A program made the translations under genes and the position numbers. Below the pieces are notes generated by a model. That model ran no database searches. It was not told the origin of the DNA and saw only the letters and a list, made by a program, of their open reading frames with translations. Shown one piece after another: positions 25,198 to 34,309 of a DNA stretch of 64,000 bases (within the stretch, counting starts at the first letter, position 1; each line of letters begins with the position of its first letter). The stretch comes from Aquimarina sp. Aq107 (GTDB taxonomy: Bacteria > Bacteroidota > Bacteroidia > Flavobacteriales > Flavobacteriaceae): assembly GCF_943733665.1 (NCBI RefSeq), contig NZ_OX030782.1, positions 1,514,501-1,578,500 of the forward strand. The letters run 5' to 3'.

Positions 25198-25347
25198 ATG
25201 AAAAAATCTAACCTTCCTACTAAAGTTTGTAAAGTATGTGAGCGTCCTTTTACTTGGAGAAAGAAATGGGAAAAAGTATGGGAAGAGGTTCAGTATTGTA
25301 GTAAAAAATGCAGAAATAATAGGAATCAATTAAAGATGACTTCTTAG
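25198..25347 (+). CDS. DUF2256 small zinc-ribbon-like protein
   Basis: A 49-residue protein easily missed because of its size. Two CxxC-type pairs are visible: [16 protein letters not shown], and Y-C-S-K-K-C-R. This is the DUF2256 family, whose members are commonly encoded next to cryptochrome/photolyase genes. The four cysteines probably bind one zinc ion. It is the first gene after the operator at 25157-25188 and precedes the CRY-DASH gene by 12 bp. Function unknown; neighbourhood suggests a role in photorepair. Confidence 0.85.
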   Translation: MKKSNLPTKVCKVCERPFTWRKKWEKVWEEVQYCSKKCRNNRNQLKMTS

Positions 25348-25359
25348 AAGTTAGATGAT

Positions 25360-26661
25360 ATGATGAAGACAGGACTTGTGTGGTTTAGGAATGATTTAAG
25401 AGTTAGGGATAATTCTTCTCTTTACAAAGCAGTATCTACTAATAATAAGGTAATAGCTGTATTTTGTTTTGATCCCAGACTATTTAATTTAAATCAATAT
25501 GGTTTTAGAAAAACAGAGGTATATCGAACTAAATTTCTTTTAGAAAGTGTAGTTGAGCTAAAAGAAAATTTAGCGAAACTTAATATTACGTTGCTTATAT
25601 ATCTTAGTCGTCCAGAACAAATTCTTCCAGAAATAATTAAAGATCATTGTGTAGATACTGTGTACCTCCAAAAAGAATGGACTAGAGAAGAGATGATAGT
25701 TTCAGAATCAGTAAGGACTGAGCTTAATGAAATAAAAGTAGGTTGGATCGAATCTTATGATCAATTTCTTTTTCACCCAGATGACATTCCTTTTGATAAA
25801 CAGGAAATACCAAAAGTGTTTACTGTTTTTAGAAAGGGATGTGAAAAACTTGTAGTGGTTAGGCCAGAAACTTCGATGAAGCCATTATCACCGGATAATT
25901 TGTTAATTAATTTAACTGAGATACCTTCATTAAGGATGTTGGGTTTTAACGATTTTCCAGTTGATTCTAGAACAGCATTTCCTTTTCTTGGAGGCGAGAA
26001 TCAAGTTTTACAAAGAATTGAGGACTATTTCTGGAATAGTAAAAACATATCATTTTATAAAAAAACAAGGAATGGTTTGGTAGGAACTGAATATAGTTCA
26101 AAACTTTCTGCTTGGCTTGCAAATGGATCTATTTCTCCTCGTACTATTTATCATCAAGTGATGAATTATGAGGCACAAGTAGAAAAAAATCAGAGTACAT
26201 ATTGGCTTGTTTTTGAACTTATTTGGAGAGATTTTTTTAAATATATTTCGCTGAAGCACGGAGATGATCTTTTTAAAATAGATGGGATTCTTCATAAAGA
26301 GTATTCTTGGTCTAAAAATAAAGAAAGTGTTAATCGATGGATTCATGGAGAAACGGAAGAGCCATTTGTAAATGCTAATATGATCGAACTATATCATACT
26401 GGATGGATGAGTAATAGGGGTAGGCAAAATGTGGCATCTTATTTTGCAAAAGAGCTAAGATTGGATTGGAGAATTGGAGCAGCATATTTTGAGTCTTTAT
26501 TGATTGATTTTGATGTTCATAGCAATTATGGTAATTGGCAATATGTTGCCGGAGTAGGTAATGATCCGAGGGATCGAAAATTTAATATTAAACTGCAATC
26601 GGAACGGTATGATCCCAAAAATAAATTTCAAAATCTTTGGTTACAACCAACCTTATTTTAA
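25360..26661 (+). CDS. Cryptochrome DASH
   Basis: A 433-residue CRY-DASH. The N-terminal Rossmann domain opens G-L-V-W-F-R-N-D-L-R-V-R-D-N-S; the FAD-binding part has WLVFELIWRDFFKYISLKHG, then GWMSNRGRQNVASYF, LDWRIGAAYFESLLIDFDVHSNYGNWQYVAGVGNDPR and the C-terminal FNIKLQSERYDP. These are characteristic of the DASH group, which repairs cyclobutane dimers in single-stranded DNA and binds a folate antenna. It starts at either of two consecutive ATGs. The next photolyase gene follows by 3 bp, so this is one operon. Confidence 0.93.
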   Translation: MMKTGLVWFRNDLRVRDNSSLYKAVSTNNKVIAVFCFDPRLFNLNQYGFRKTEVYRTKFLLESVVELKENLAKLNITLLIYLSRPEQILPEIIKDHCVDTVYLQKEWTREEMIVSESVRTELNEIKVGWIESYDQFLFHPDDIPFDKQEIPKVFTVFRKGCEKLVVVRPETSMKPLSPDNLLINLTEIPSLRMLGFNDFPVDSRTAFPFLGGENQVLQRIEDYFWNSKNISFYKKTRNGLVGTEYSSKLSAWLANGSISPRTIYHQVMNYEAQVEKNQSTYWLVFELIWRDFFKYISLKHGDDLFKIDGILHKEYSWSKNKESVNRWIHGETEEPFVNANMIELYHTGWMSNRGRQNVASYFAKELRLDWRIGAAYFESLLIDFDVHSNYGNWQYVAGVGNDPRDRKFNIKLQSERYDPKNKFQNLWLQPTLF

Positions 26662-26664
26662 CTT

Positions 26665-28197
26665 ATGAAACTACGTTTATTACTTGGCGATCAACTAAAC
26701 TATAATCACTCTTGGTATAAGAATGAACAAGATGATGTTTGCTATTTTATGGCAGAAATGCGGCAGGAAACAGATTATACAATACATCATATTCAGAAAG
26801 TTGTTGGTTTTTTTCAGAGTATGAGAAACTTTAAATTATGGCTAAAAAGTAATAAACGCAATGTTGTTTATTACGAGTTGGATCATAATGATAATCAACA
26901 AAATCTAGTAGAGAATTTAAAACAAATAATTGCTAAGAAGAATATAACAAAATTTGAATATCAGCTTCCGGATGAGTATAGATTGGATATTCAACTGAAA
27001 AATTTTTGTAATGAATTATCAATAGAAACAGAGGTTTTTGACACAGAACATTTTTTAACCTCTAGAACAGATTTATTAGACTTTTTTAAAGGTAAAAAGC
27101 AATACATGATGGAATACTTTTATCGTAATATGCGAAAGAAGTATGATATTTTGATGCTTACTAAAAAAGATCCTGAAGGGGGGAAATGGAATTTTGACCA
27201 AAGCAATAGGAAAAAGTGGACAGGAAAGCCAGAGATTCCAGGCAAAAAAGATTTTTATAAAGATGTCAGTGATATCGTAGATGGTATTAGTAAATCCAAT
27301 GTCAAGACTATAGGTAATATTAATAGTAAAGAGTTTAATTGGCCGACATCAAGAGAAGATTGTTTATCTCTTCTAACGTATTTCTGTGACAATCTACTCA
27401 TGTATTTTGGAGATTATCAGGATGCAATGCATCCAGAAGAAAAGTACTTGTTCCATAGTAGACTCTCTTTCGCAATGAATAGCAAGATGCTTCATCCAAT
27501 GGAAGTTATTACTACGGTAATTGATTATTGGCAAAATAATAAAGATAATATAGATATATCTCAAGTAGAAGGGTTTGTTCGTCAGATTCTGGGTTGGAGA
27601 GAGTATATGCGCGGAATGTATTGGGCAAAAATGCCAAATTATAAAAATCTAAATAAACTAGATAATCATAATAGACTTCCGTCTTTTTATTGGACAGGAG
27701 AAACTAAGATGAATTGTATGCGTTCTGCTATTAAACAAAGCCTCGACGATTCTTATGCACACCATATTCAACGGTTAATGATTACAGGTAATTACGCTTT
27801 ATTAACAATGACGAATCCTGATGAGGTTGATCAATGGTATTTGGGAGTTTACATTGATGCAATAGAGTGGGTAGAAATTACTAATACCCGTGGAATGAGT
27901 CAGTTTGCAGATGGAGGATTGGTAGCTACTAAACCATATGTTTCTAGTGGAAGTTATATTAATAAAATGAGCAATTACTGTAAAGGTTGTCATTATAAAG
28001 TAGCTAAAAAGCATGAAAATGATGCTTGTCCTTTTAATTCTCTTTATTGGAATTTTTTAGATGAAAAACAGGCGTATTTTAAAAATAATCAGCGAATGTC
28101 CATGATGCTTAATTTATTACATAAAATGGATAGAGAAAAATTAAATAAGCTTAAGGAGAGAGCTAATCATATTATAGAAAACCCGGATGAGTACTAA
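26665..28197 (+). CDS. FeS-type (6-4) photolyase (FeS-BCP/CryPro)
   Basis: A 510-residue member of the bacterial iron-sulfur photolyase group, opening [10 protein letters not shown]. The four cluster cysteines are one in K-M-N-C-M-R-S and three near the C-terminus in Y-C-K-G-C-H-Y-K-(x8-10)-A-C-P-F-N-S-L-Y-W. The FAD region shows [15 protein letters not shown] and [13 protein letters not shown]. Characterised relatives (PhrB of Agrobacterium, CryB of Rhodobacter) repair (6-4) photoproducts and use a lumazine antenna. It thus complements the CRY-DASH enzyme. It overlaps the start of the next gene by 11 bp. Confidence 0.93.
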   Translation: MKLRLLLGDQLNYNHSWYKNEQDDVCYFMAEMRQETDYTIHHIQKVVGFFQSMRNFKLWLKSNKRNVVYYELDHNDNQQNLVENLKQIIAKKNITKFEYQLPDEYRLDIQLKNFCNELSIETEVFDTEHFLTSRTDLLDFFKGKKQYMMEYFYRNMRKKYDILMLTKKDPEGGKWNFDQSNRKKWTGKPEIPGKKDFYKDVSDIVDGISKSNVKTIGNINSKEFNWPTSREDCLSLLTYFCDNLLMYFGDYQDAMHPEEKYLFHSRLSFAMNSKMLHPMEVITTVIDYWQNNKDNIDISQVEGFVRQILGWREYMRGMYWAKMPNYKNLNKLDNHNRLPSFYWTGETKMNCMRSAIKQSLDDSYAHHIQRLMITGNYALLTMTNPDEVDQWYLGVYIDAIEWVEITNTRGMSQFADGGLVATKPYVSSGSYINKMSNYCKGCHYKVAKKHENDACPFNSLYWNFLDEKQAYFKNNQRMSMMLNLLHKMDREKLNKLKERANHIIENPDEY

Positions 28198-29665
28198 TAA
28201 AGAACATATCAATATAGTTTGGTTTAAGCGTGATTTGAGATTGCAGGATAATGAGGCGATATATAATGCCATTAATACCAATTGTCCAACATTATTATTA
28301 TATGTATTTGAAAATTCACTTAAAGAAGATAAACACTACAGCGAACGACATTGGAATTTTATAAAGCAATCATTACAAGATTTAAATAATCAGTTGTTAG
28401 TTTATAATACAAAAGTGTTATGTGTGTCTTCAGAAGTTATTCATGCGATTGGAACCTTACAACAATTCTGGAAAATAGACCACGTATTTTCGCATCAGGA
28501 GACTGGTATCCGATTAACCTATGAAAGAGATAAGGCATTTTCGAGATTTTGTAAAAACAACCTAATTGATTGGAAAGAAAACACGAATAATGGTATACAC
28601 AGAGGATTAAAAAATAGAGAAAATTGGAGGGATGATTGTGAGCATTATATGAATCAACAACCGTTTGAGTTTGATCCAAAACCTACTAGTTTTATTGCTA
28701 TTGAAAAAATCTTAGAGCTTGAAAAAGTTTTTAATGTTGTTGATTTAGATACTTCATTAGATTATAATTTTCAACAAGGTGGAACCACAAAAGGGTATGA
28801 ATATCTAACCTCTTTTTTTAAAGGTAGATACAAAAATTATAGCTTTCATATTTCAAAACCAGAATTAGCACGTAGAGGTTGTAGTAGATTGTCTCCTTAT
28901 ATAGCTTGGGGGAACCTTTCTATTCGGCAGATTTGGCAATATGCTGTTCATCAAAGAGAATTATTAGGAGATAAAAAGCAAATTGATGCTTTTACATCTA
29001 GATTACAATGGCAAGTACATTTTGTTCAAAAATTTGAAATGGAGGACATTATGGAGTTTGAAAGTATCAATAAAGGATATAGGAAATTAAAGAAACAAAT
29101 TTCTGACACGTATCAATTAGCTTGGAAAGAAGGTAAAACAGGATACCCTTTGGTAGACGCATGCATGCGTTGTTTAAACGAAACAGGATATATTAATTTT
29201 AGGATGCGTGCTTTGGTAGTTTCATTTTTTACGCATAATCTTTGGCAACCATGGCAAAATGCAAGTGCTCACTTATCTAGTATGTTCTTAGACTTTGAAC
29301 CCGGGATTCATTTTCCACAATTACAGATGCAAGCTGGTGAAACAGGTATTAATACACTTAGAATATATAATCCAGTCAAAAATAGTATAGAGCATGATCC
29401 AGATGGGGTTTTTATAAAACAATGGGTTCCAGAATTAAAGAATGTTCCCATAGCTTATATCCATGAGCCGCATAAAATGCCTCCTATGGAACAACAGTTT
29501 AACAATTTTGTGTTAGGAGAAGATTATCCTTTTCCAATAGTAGATATAGATACCACTAGAAAAAGAGCAAGTGATACTTTGTGGAGTATGAAAGAAGATG
29601 CTTTAGTTAAAAAAGAAGGATATCGAATATTGAAAAAACATACATTACCGAATAGAAAAATTTAG
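28187..29665 (+). CDS. Divergent cryptochrome/photolyase-family protein
   Basis: A 492-residue protein with a standard photolyase N-domain ([20 protein letters not shown]) but an unusual FAD domain. Where photolyases have R-M-R-x(10)-L-x-x-(D/P)-W-R-x-G and N-x-G-x-W-Q-W, this protein reads [25 protein letters not shown] and [27 protein letters not shown]. The G-T-N-T-x-R-x-Y-N-P-x-K-x-S type ending belongs to a distinct bacterial subgroup usually annotated only as cryptochrome/photolyase family. Whether it repairs DNA or senses light is unclear. It overlaps the FeS photolyase by 11 bp and is followed after 6 bp by DUF2805. Confidence 0.85.
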   Translation: MSTNKEHINIVWFKRDLRLQDNEAIYNAINTNCPTLLLYVFENSLKEDKHYSERHWNFIKQSLQDLNNQLLVYNTKVLCVSSEVIHAIGTLQQFWKIDHVFSHQETGIRLTYERDKAFSRFCKNNLIDWKENTNNGIHRGLKNRENWRDDCEHYMNQQPFEFDPKPTSFIAIEKILELEKVFNVVDLDTSLDYNFQQGGTTKGYEYLTSFFKGRYKNYSFHISKPELARRGCSRLSPYIAWGNLSIRQIWQYAVHQRELLGDKKQIDAFTSRLQWQVHFVQKFEMEDIMEFESINKGYRKLKKQISDTYQLAWKEGKTGYPLVDACMRCLNETGYINFRMRALVVSFFTHNLWQPWQNASAHLSSMFLDFEPGIHFPQLQMQAGETGINTLRIYNPVKNSIEHDPDGVFIKQWVPELKNVPIAYIHEPHKMPPMEQQFNNFVLGEDYPFPIVDIDTTRKRASDTLWSMKEDALVKKEGYRILKKHTLPNRKI

Positions 29666-29671
29666 ATAAAT

Positions 29672-29953
29672 ATGCAAAGAGATTTAACAATACGAGATAT
29701 TGATAGAATTATTGAAATGGCTTGGGAGGATAGAACTCCATTTGATGCTATTCTCATGCAATTTGGATTAAAAGAACAGGAAGTGATTACTTTCATGCGC
29801 AAAGAAATGAAACCATCAAGTTTTAGGATGTGGCGTAAGAGAGTGCAAGGGAGAAAGACGAAACATCTTAAAAAACGTACTTTTGAAGATGGAAGATTTA
29901 AATGTTCGAGACAAAAACAGATTACACATAATAAAATTTCAAAAAGATACTAA
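29672..29953 (+). CDS. DUF2805 / TIGR03643 family protein
   Basis: A 93-residue basic protein. The N-terminal half is a helix-turn-helix-like segment (DIDRIIEMAWEDRTPFDAI then FGLKEQEVITFMRKEMKPSSFRMWRKRVQGR), the signature of the TIGR03643/DUF2805 family, which frequently neighbours photolyase genes; the C-terminal tail is rich in Lys and Arg. It may bind nucleic acid. The last base of its stop is shared with the ATG of the next gene (TAATG), so the two are translationally coupled. Confidence 0.85.
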   Translation: MQRDLTIRDIDRIIEMAWEDRTPFDAILMQFGLKEQEVITFMRKEMKPSSFRMWRKRVQGRKTKHLKKRTFEDGRFKCSRQKQITHNKISKRY

Positions 29954-30351
29954 TGAGCGATAAAAAACCAGATCAGGTAGTTTATAATGAAGAAGAGAAA
30001 AGGTATGATGCGGCATTAAAACCTTATGCCACAGGTGTAGGCGCTCCTGTTATTACAATTCCAGATACTGTAGCTTGGAAAAACACAAATGTGCATAAGG
30101 TAAATAAGCAGGTAAAAGCAAAATATGATGAATTAAAGGCGCAGTATGATGTTTTGATGGAGCAATTTGAATACAATAATTTAATTTATAATGCTAAGTT
30201 TACTTTTGAGCCAATAGTTGGAGAGGTTTATCATTTATATAGAAATATAAAAGAAGAATCATTCTTATCTATAATTGCTCCATCAGAGTGTAGTTTTGAT
30301 CATTTGGGAACTTTTAGGCTTAATGCTGATAAAATGTGGGAACAGTTGTAA
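29953..30351 (+). CDS. DUF2452 protein
   Basis: A 132-residue soluble protein resembling DUF2452: P-D-Q-V-V-Y-N near the start, YATGVGAPVI, a helical middle (KVNKQVKAKYDELKAQYDVLMEQFEYNNLIYNA) and FEPIVGEVYHLY. No enzyme motif is present. It is the last gene of the light/repair operon, overlapping DUF2805 by one base. Role unknown; its position suggests a function accessory to photorepair. Confidence 0.78.
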   Translation: MSDKKPDQVVYNEEEKRYDAALKPYATGVGAPVITIPDTVAWKNTNVHKVNKQVKAKYDELKAQYDVLMEQFEYNNLIYNAKFTFEPIVGEVYHLYRNIKEESFLSIIAPSECSFDHLGTFRLNADKMWEQL

Positions 30352-30391
30352 TAAATGTATAGTTATGATTTGTTGTTGAAAAAAAATGATG

Positions 30392-30958
30392 CTATTTTAT
30401 TTTATCACAAGAAATTTTCCAAGTTGGATAGATAATTTTTTCCGTGACATCAACCCATTCTCCAATCCATTTATATCCTGTTTTGGACGTGTCATAAAAG
30501 GTCAATCGATAGTAGCCTTTAGTTCCATTTGGGGCTACTTGGTCTTTATATAAAATTATTTTTTCATTTTTTTTATTTCCCTCCCAAACAGGGAAAATCG
30601 TGGTAGGTGATTTAGAGGAATAATAGTGAACATACCATTTACTGCTATCGGCTATAAATTGTCTGATACTACCAGAGTGTCCTCCATCTTCTTTTATTGT
30701 TTCATCCTGGATAGCCATTCCGTTCATAATGTATTTAAATGTCCAAGTCATATTAACAGGGGTTCCCCAACTTTGATCCTTTTTGCGTACGATAGATTTG
30801 CAATTACAAACACCAATCATAGGTTCAAAATCTTTAATTTGTTTTGGAGCTTTAGGATTTGCCTGACCATATGGAAATTCTGGTGAAACACCATAATCGT
30901 ATTGTGCTGTAAGTGCAATGGGAAATATAATTGCTAAAATGAGTATAGAGCATTTCAT
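30392..30958 (-). CDS. Secreted protein, DUF1579-like
   Basis: A 188-residue exported protein with a short signal peptide (residues 1 to about 18, ending T-A-Q). The mature part starts with a proline-rich segment (YGVSPEFPYGQANPKAPKQIKDF) then a beta-barrel pattern (WTFKYIMNGMAIQDETI, IRQFIADSSKWYVHYYSS, WEGNKKNEKIILY, RLTFYDTSKTGYKWIGEWVD) like that of DUF1579 lipocalin-like proteins. No active-site residues are evident. It converges on the light/repair operon and is not obviously linked to either neighbour. Confidence 0.7.
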   Translation of the reverse strand: MKCSILILAIIFPIALTAQYDYGVSPEFPYGQANPKAPKQIKDFEPMIGVCNCKSIVRKKDQSWGTPVNMTWTFKYIMNGMAIQDETIKEDGGHSGSIRQFIADSSKWYVHYYSSKSPTTIFPVWEGNKKNEKIILYKDQVAPNGTKGYYRLTFYDTSKTGYKWIGEWVDVTEKIIYPTWKISCDKIK

Positions 30959-31078
30959 GATTTCTATTTTTTGTTGATATGCTCAAATCAATGAAAAAAA
31001 ACAATGCTGAATTGTAACAATGCAGGGGAACTATTTGTTTTTGCAGTAAACTTGGTTAAAGAATTCTAAATTTAGAAC

Positions 31079-31954
31079 TTAAGAAAGAAATTGCTTTACC
31101 TTTTTAAGGTTACTTTTTGAAATAGGGATAGCAATATCTTTAGAGATTATTAGTTTTGGGCTACTTGAGAGGTTTAGTTCTTTGATAAAATCCATGTTTA
31201 CAATTGATTTTCTGTGTACTCTTAAAAAATTAGGCCCTAATTTTTCTTCCAGACTTTTTAATGTGCTTCGCATCACGTAGGTGTCTTTGTCGTTGGTGTG
31301 TACTTTTACACAATAATCATCAGCTTCAATCCAATGAATATTTGAAGTTGGAATAATTTTACGTTTATTTCCTATTTTAATGTTAAGAACGGTGGTTTTG
31401 TCGTCTACTTTAGAGATTAATTTCTGATATAAATGTTTGTTGATTTTTTTAATTTCAGATAAACTCTGAACTTTTATTTGTAATTGTTCATTCGAAAAAT
31501 GTAAATGAAGAATAATTGTTATTGCAAAATAGCCTAATGTGTAAATAGGAGTTTTTTGAAAAACAAAAAACGGTAAATATTCGGTGAGTAGTAATTTGAT
31601 AGAAAAAGAGTCTTCTGATCTTAATTGTTGTAATAATGCAATAGTTAAAATACAAATCAGAACTAATCCAAATATTGTAAAAACATAGTATAAGATATCC
31701 GCAATGGTATTTTTTTTATCTGTTTTTTTTGTTTTTACAAGTTTAATAAGTGCAGATGAAAATAGTATCCAAATTATCCAACTATAGAATTGACTTTTTA
31801 ATAGGTCGTAAAATGTTGTATTAGGAGAAAGGTTATATCTTTTTATATAATAAAGCTGTTGTGATGTTTCAAATGTTATAGCAATTATCAATATTAGAAA
31901 TATGATAATCAAACTTCTTCTAGGGTTTGTTAATTTTAGAATAGTTTTTTTCAT
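31079..31954 (-). CDS. Membrane-bound LytTR transcription regulator
   Basis: A 291-residue protein with four hydrophobic helices in the first 165 residues (about 14-30, 50-66, 84-108 and 128-150) followed by a LytTR DNA-binding domain (residues about 190-290: KIIPTSNIHWIEADDYCVKVHT, YVMRSTLKSLEEKL, FLRVHRKSIVNMDFIKEL, PISKSNLKKVKQFL). There is no receiver domain, so the signal is probably sensed in or at the membrane. LytTR domains bind paired direct repeats about two helical turns apart. This layout recalls the 20-bp-spaced CGAT boxes at 53.5-54.2 kb, but no link is shown. Confidence 0.88.
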   Translation of the reverse strand: MKKTILKLTNPRRSLIIIFLILIIAITFETSQQLYYIKRYNLSPNTTFYDLLKSQFYSWIIWILFSSALIKLVKTKKTDKKNTIADILYYVFTIFGLVLICILTIALLQQLRSEDSFSIKLLLTEYLPFFVFQKTPIYTLGYFAITIILHLHFSNEQLQIKVQSLSEIKKINKHLYQKLISKVDDKTTVLNIKIGNKRKIIPTSNIHWIEADDYCVKVHTNDKDTYVMRSTLKSLEEKLGPNFLRVHRKSIVNMDFIKELNLSSSPKLIISKDIAIPISKSNLKKVKQFLS

Positions 31955-32051
31955 TTGATTTTCATTTCTATTATAAAGCCTAATTTTGTTTTTTCTATGT
32001 TATTTTAATGATCAAGAGTTTAAAATTAAAACTATTTTTAAAAATTGAAAT

Positions 32052-32086
32052 AAAAAAACGCCTCATCGTAAGATGAAGCGTTTTTT
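32052..32086 (-). terminator. Terminator after tRNA-Ser
   Basis: On the minus strand, CGCTTCATC pairs with GATGAGGCG (one G-U) around TTAC and runs into seven T residues. It follows the tRNA 3' end by one base. Confidence 0.82.
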
Positions 32087-32087
32087 G

Positions 32088-32172
32088 CGGAGAAAGAGGG
32101 ATTCGAACCCCCGGAGGTGTGACCCTCAACAGTTTTCAAGACTGCCGCATTCGACCACTCTGCCATTTCTCC
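32088..32172 (-). tRNA. tRNA-Ser (UGA anticodon)
   Basis: An 85-nt cloverleaf with perfect acceptor pairing (GGAGAAA with TTTCTCC), anticodon loop CTTGAAAA giving UGA, a long class II variable arm (GAGGGTCACACCTC) and T loop GGTTCGAATCC. Discriminator base G, as expected for serine. The CCA end is not encoded. Confidence 0.95.
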
Positions 32173-32342
32173 AGTGTTTAGTCTCATCAGGTATTCCCTG
32201 AATGCGGGTGCAAATATAGTACCTTTTTTCAATTCTAAAAAAAAAATGTAAAATAATTTCAGGATATTTCTTTTAAGAAAATATTCACTATTCGATCTCT
32301 CTCTAAATCTGTATATTGCATGGAGTTATAAAAAAGAATTAA

Positions 32343-33389
32343 ATGAAAAATATTATAGTTGTATTTGGTTTGCTACTACTGCTATATTCGTGTGGTAGTT
32401 CACAAAAATCGTCAAATACAGATAGCTCCAATTCTAAAGAAGTTAAGTTAGATGTAACAGCATATGCAGAGACTATTACTTCAGGGGAACTTAAAGATTA
32501 TTTATTTACGTTTGCCGACGATAAGTTTGAAGGAAGGGACACTGGAGAGCCAGGACAAAAGAAAGCAGCAGAATTCTTAAAAGAACAATATAAACGAATG
32601 GGTATTTCTTCTCCATTGGATGACGATAATTATTATCAAGAAATACCTGAAAGTTATTTTAGAGGAGGTATCAAATCCTCAGAAAATGTATTAGCGTATA
32701 TAAAAGGAGTAGAGAAGCCGAATGAAATAGTGGTGATATCTGCTCATTATGATCATGTAGGTGTTGATAGTGACGGGAATGTATATAACGGAGCAGATGA
32801 TGATGGTTCAGGAACTGTAAGTATATTAGAGATTGCCGAGGCATTTGCAAAAGCTGCTAAAAATGGACAAGGACCTAAAAGATCTATATTATTTTTGCAT
32901 GTAACAGGAGAGGAAAAAGGTTTATATGGATCAAAGTTTTATACAGAAAATCCGATTTTTCCATTAGAAAATACTGTTACAAACCTTAATATCGATATGA
33001 TAGGGCGTATTGATAAAGATCACGAAGAGAAGGATAAGAATGATTATATTTATTTAATAGGAAGTGATAGGTTGAGTACTGAATTGCACAATATAAGTGA
33101 AGAAGTAAATAAGGAATATACTAAGTTAAATTTGGATTACACTTATAATGCAAAAGATGACCCTAATAGATTTTATTATAGAAGTGATCACTATAATTTT
33201 GCAAAAAATAATATTCCTATAATATTTTACTTTAATGGGGTTCACGAGGATTATCATAAGCCTACAGACACTCCAGATAAAATTGAATATGAACTTATGA
33301 CCAAAAGAGCACAATTAGTTTTTTATACAGCTTGGGAAGTAGCAAATAGAGAAAAAAGACTTATTGTAGATGGTATAGGAAAAGAGTAG
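32343..33389 (+). CDS. M28 family metallopeptidase lipoprotein
   Basis: A 348-residue lipoprotein (lipobox L-Y-S-C, Cys17) with an M28 zinc aminopeptidase domain. Metal ligands are visible in VISAHYDHVG (His135), NGADDDGSG (Asp152/153), HVTGEEKGL (Glu190/191), NLNIDMIGR (Asp218) and the C-terminal H-E-D-Y-H-K-P-T-D-T block. It contains no PA insertion domain. Such enzymes trim peptides at the cell envelope. Single gene between the two tRNA genes, ended by a strong hairpin. Confidence 0.92.
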   Translation: MKNIIVVFGLLLLLYSCGSSQKSSNTDSSNSKEVKLDVTAYAETITSGELKDYLFTFADDKFEGRDTGEPGQKKAAEFLKEQYKRMGISSPLDDDNYYQEIPESYFRGGIKSSENVLAYIKGVEKPNEIVVISAHYDHVGVDSDGNVYNGADDDGSGTVSILEIAEAFAKAAKNGQGPKRSILFLHVTGEEKGLYGSKFYTENPIFPLENTVTNLNIDMIGRIDKDHEEKDKNDYIYLIGSDRLSTELHNISEEVNKEYTKLNLDYTYNAKDDPNRFYYRSDHYNFAKNNIPIIFYFNGVHEDYHKPTDTPDKIEYELMTKRAQLVFYTAWEVANREKRLIVDGIGKE

Positions 33390-33420
33390 TTTTTCTATAA
33401 AAAAAAATACTTAAAAAATA

Positions 33421-33452
33421 AAAAGACTCTGTAAATACAGAGTCTTTTTTTT
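33421..33452. terminator. Bidirectional terminator between the M28 gene and tRNA-His
   Basis: Perfect 13-bp stem AAAAGACTCTGTA / TACAGAGTCTTTT with a 2-nt loop, followed by T runs on the plus strand and, read from the minus strand, also by a T-rich tail. Serves the M28 gene and tRNA-His. Confidence 0.88.
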
Positions 33453-33457
33453 AAAAG

Positions 33458-33531
33458 GGTGGAAGATCGGTTTCGAACCGACGACCTCCTGAACCACAAT
33501 CAGGCGCTCTAACCAGCTGAGCTACAACCAC
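33458..33531 (-). tRNA. tRNA-His (GUG anticodon)
   Basis: A 74-nt cloverleaf; the extra G-1 required for histidine tRNA is encoded at 33532 opposite discriminator C73. Anticodon loop ATTGTGGT gives GUG; the anticodon stem CCTGA/TCAGG, D arm and T arm (GTCGG TTCGAAA CCGAT) are sound. The acceptor stem reads GTGGTTG against CTTCCAC, so positions 5-68 and 6-67 are both U-U mismatches, which is unusual (see findings). Confidence 0.9.
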
Positions 33532-33591
33532 CATTTAATTTCGGCTGCAAAAATAAGGTATTTCTTGCTTTCTGCAAAAGAAAAAATGAAA

Positions 33592-34308
33592 TTATATTAA
33601 ATCAAAAATGGAATTCACTGCAGGATAGCGTTCTACGGTATACCCTTCAGCGTATTCAACTCCTATTATTCTTCCTAAATCTGCTGCACGATATCGAACA
33701 CTTTCTTTAAAATTCTTACTAGAGATTGGAGTGGACGGAGCATCATTGGTAGCATCATAAAACTGAGTCTTATATGCTAATACACTTTCCATTTTTTTAT
33801 CCATATATCCACTAATATCTACAACAAAATCTGGTTCTAGGATTTCCCATTGAATATAGTGATATACTTTTTTAGGTCTCCAAGCTTCTTGTTTGTTACC
33901 ATCAATAGAAGTTTCTATTTTTCGCAAACCAGATAGGAAACAGGCATCACTTACTAGTTGACTTCCTTTTCCGTGATCAATATGTCGATCTTTAATAGCG
34001 TTACAAAGAACTACTTCTGGACGATATTTTCTTAGTATTTCAATAATTGCTAATTGATGAGCTTCGTCATTCTTAAAAAAACCATCTCTAAAGCCTAAAT
34101 TCTCCCGAACTGATACGCCTAAAACAGCCGCCGCATCTTTTGCTTCTTGATCTCTTGTTTCTGCAGTACCTCTGGTACCAAGTTCACCTCTGGTAAGGTC
34201 AAGTATTCCAACTTTTTTTCCGCTGTCTACTTCTTTTGCTACTGTTCCAGAGCAACCTAATTCTACATCATCTGGATGTGCTCCAATAGCTAGAATATCT
34301 AATTTCAT
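33592..34308 (-). CDS. bshB1: Bacillithiol biosynthesis deacetylase BshB1
   Basis: A 238-residue LmbE/PIG-L family zinc deacetylase that removes the acetyl group from GlcNAc-malate in the second step of bacillithiol synthesis. Motifs: I-G-A-H-P-D-D-V-E-L-G-C at the start (zinc ligands), DLTRGELGTRG, N-L-G-F-R-D-G-F, IKDRHIDHGKG and V-D-I-S-G-Y-M-D-K-K-M. I start at ATG 34308, one base after the upstream stop, rather than at a TTG 12 bp earlier. It is in an operon with a trans-sulfuration enzyme; bacillithiol is completed by adding cysteine, so the pairing is sensible. Confidence 0.92.
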   Translation of the reverse strand: MKLDILAIGAHPDDVELGCSGTVAKEVDSGKKVGILDLTRGELGTRGTAETRDQEAKDAAAVLGVSVRENLGFRDGFFKNDEAHQLAIIEILRKYRPEVVLCNAIKDRHIDHGKGSQLVSDACFLSGLRKIETSIDGNKQEAWRPKKVYHYIQWEILEPDFVVDISGYMDKKMESVLAYKTQFYDATNDAPSTPISSKNFKESVRYRAADLGRIIGVEYAEGYTVERYPAVNSIFDLI

Positions 34309-34309
34309 T

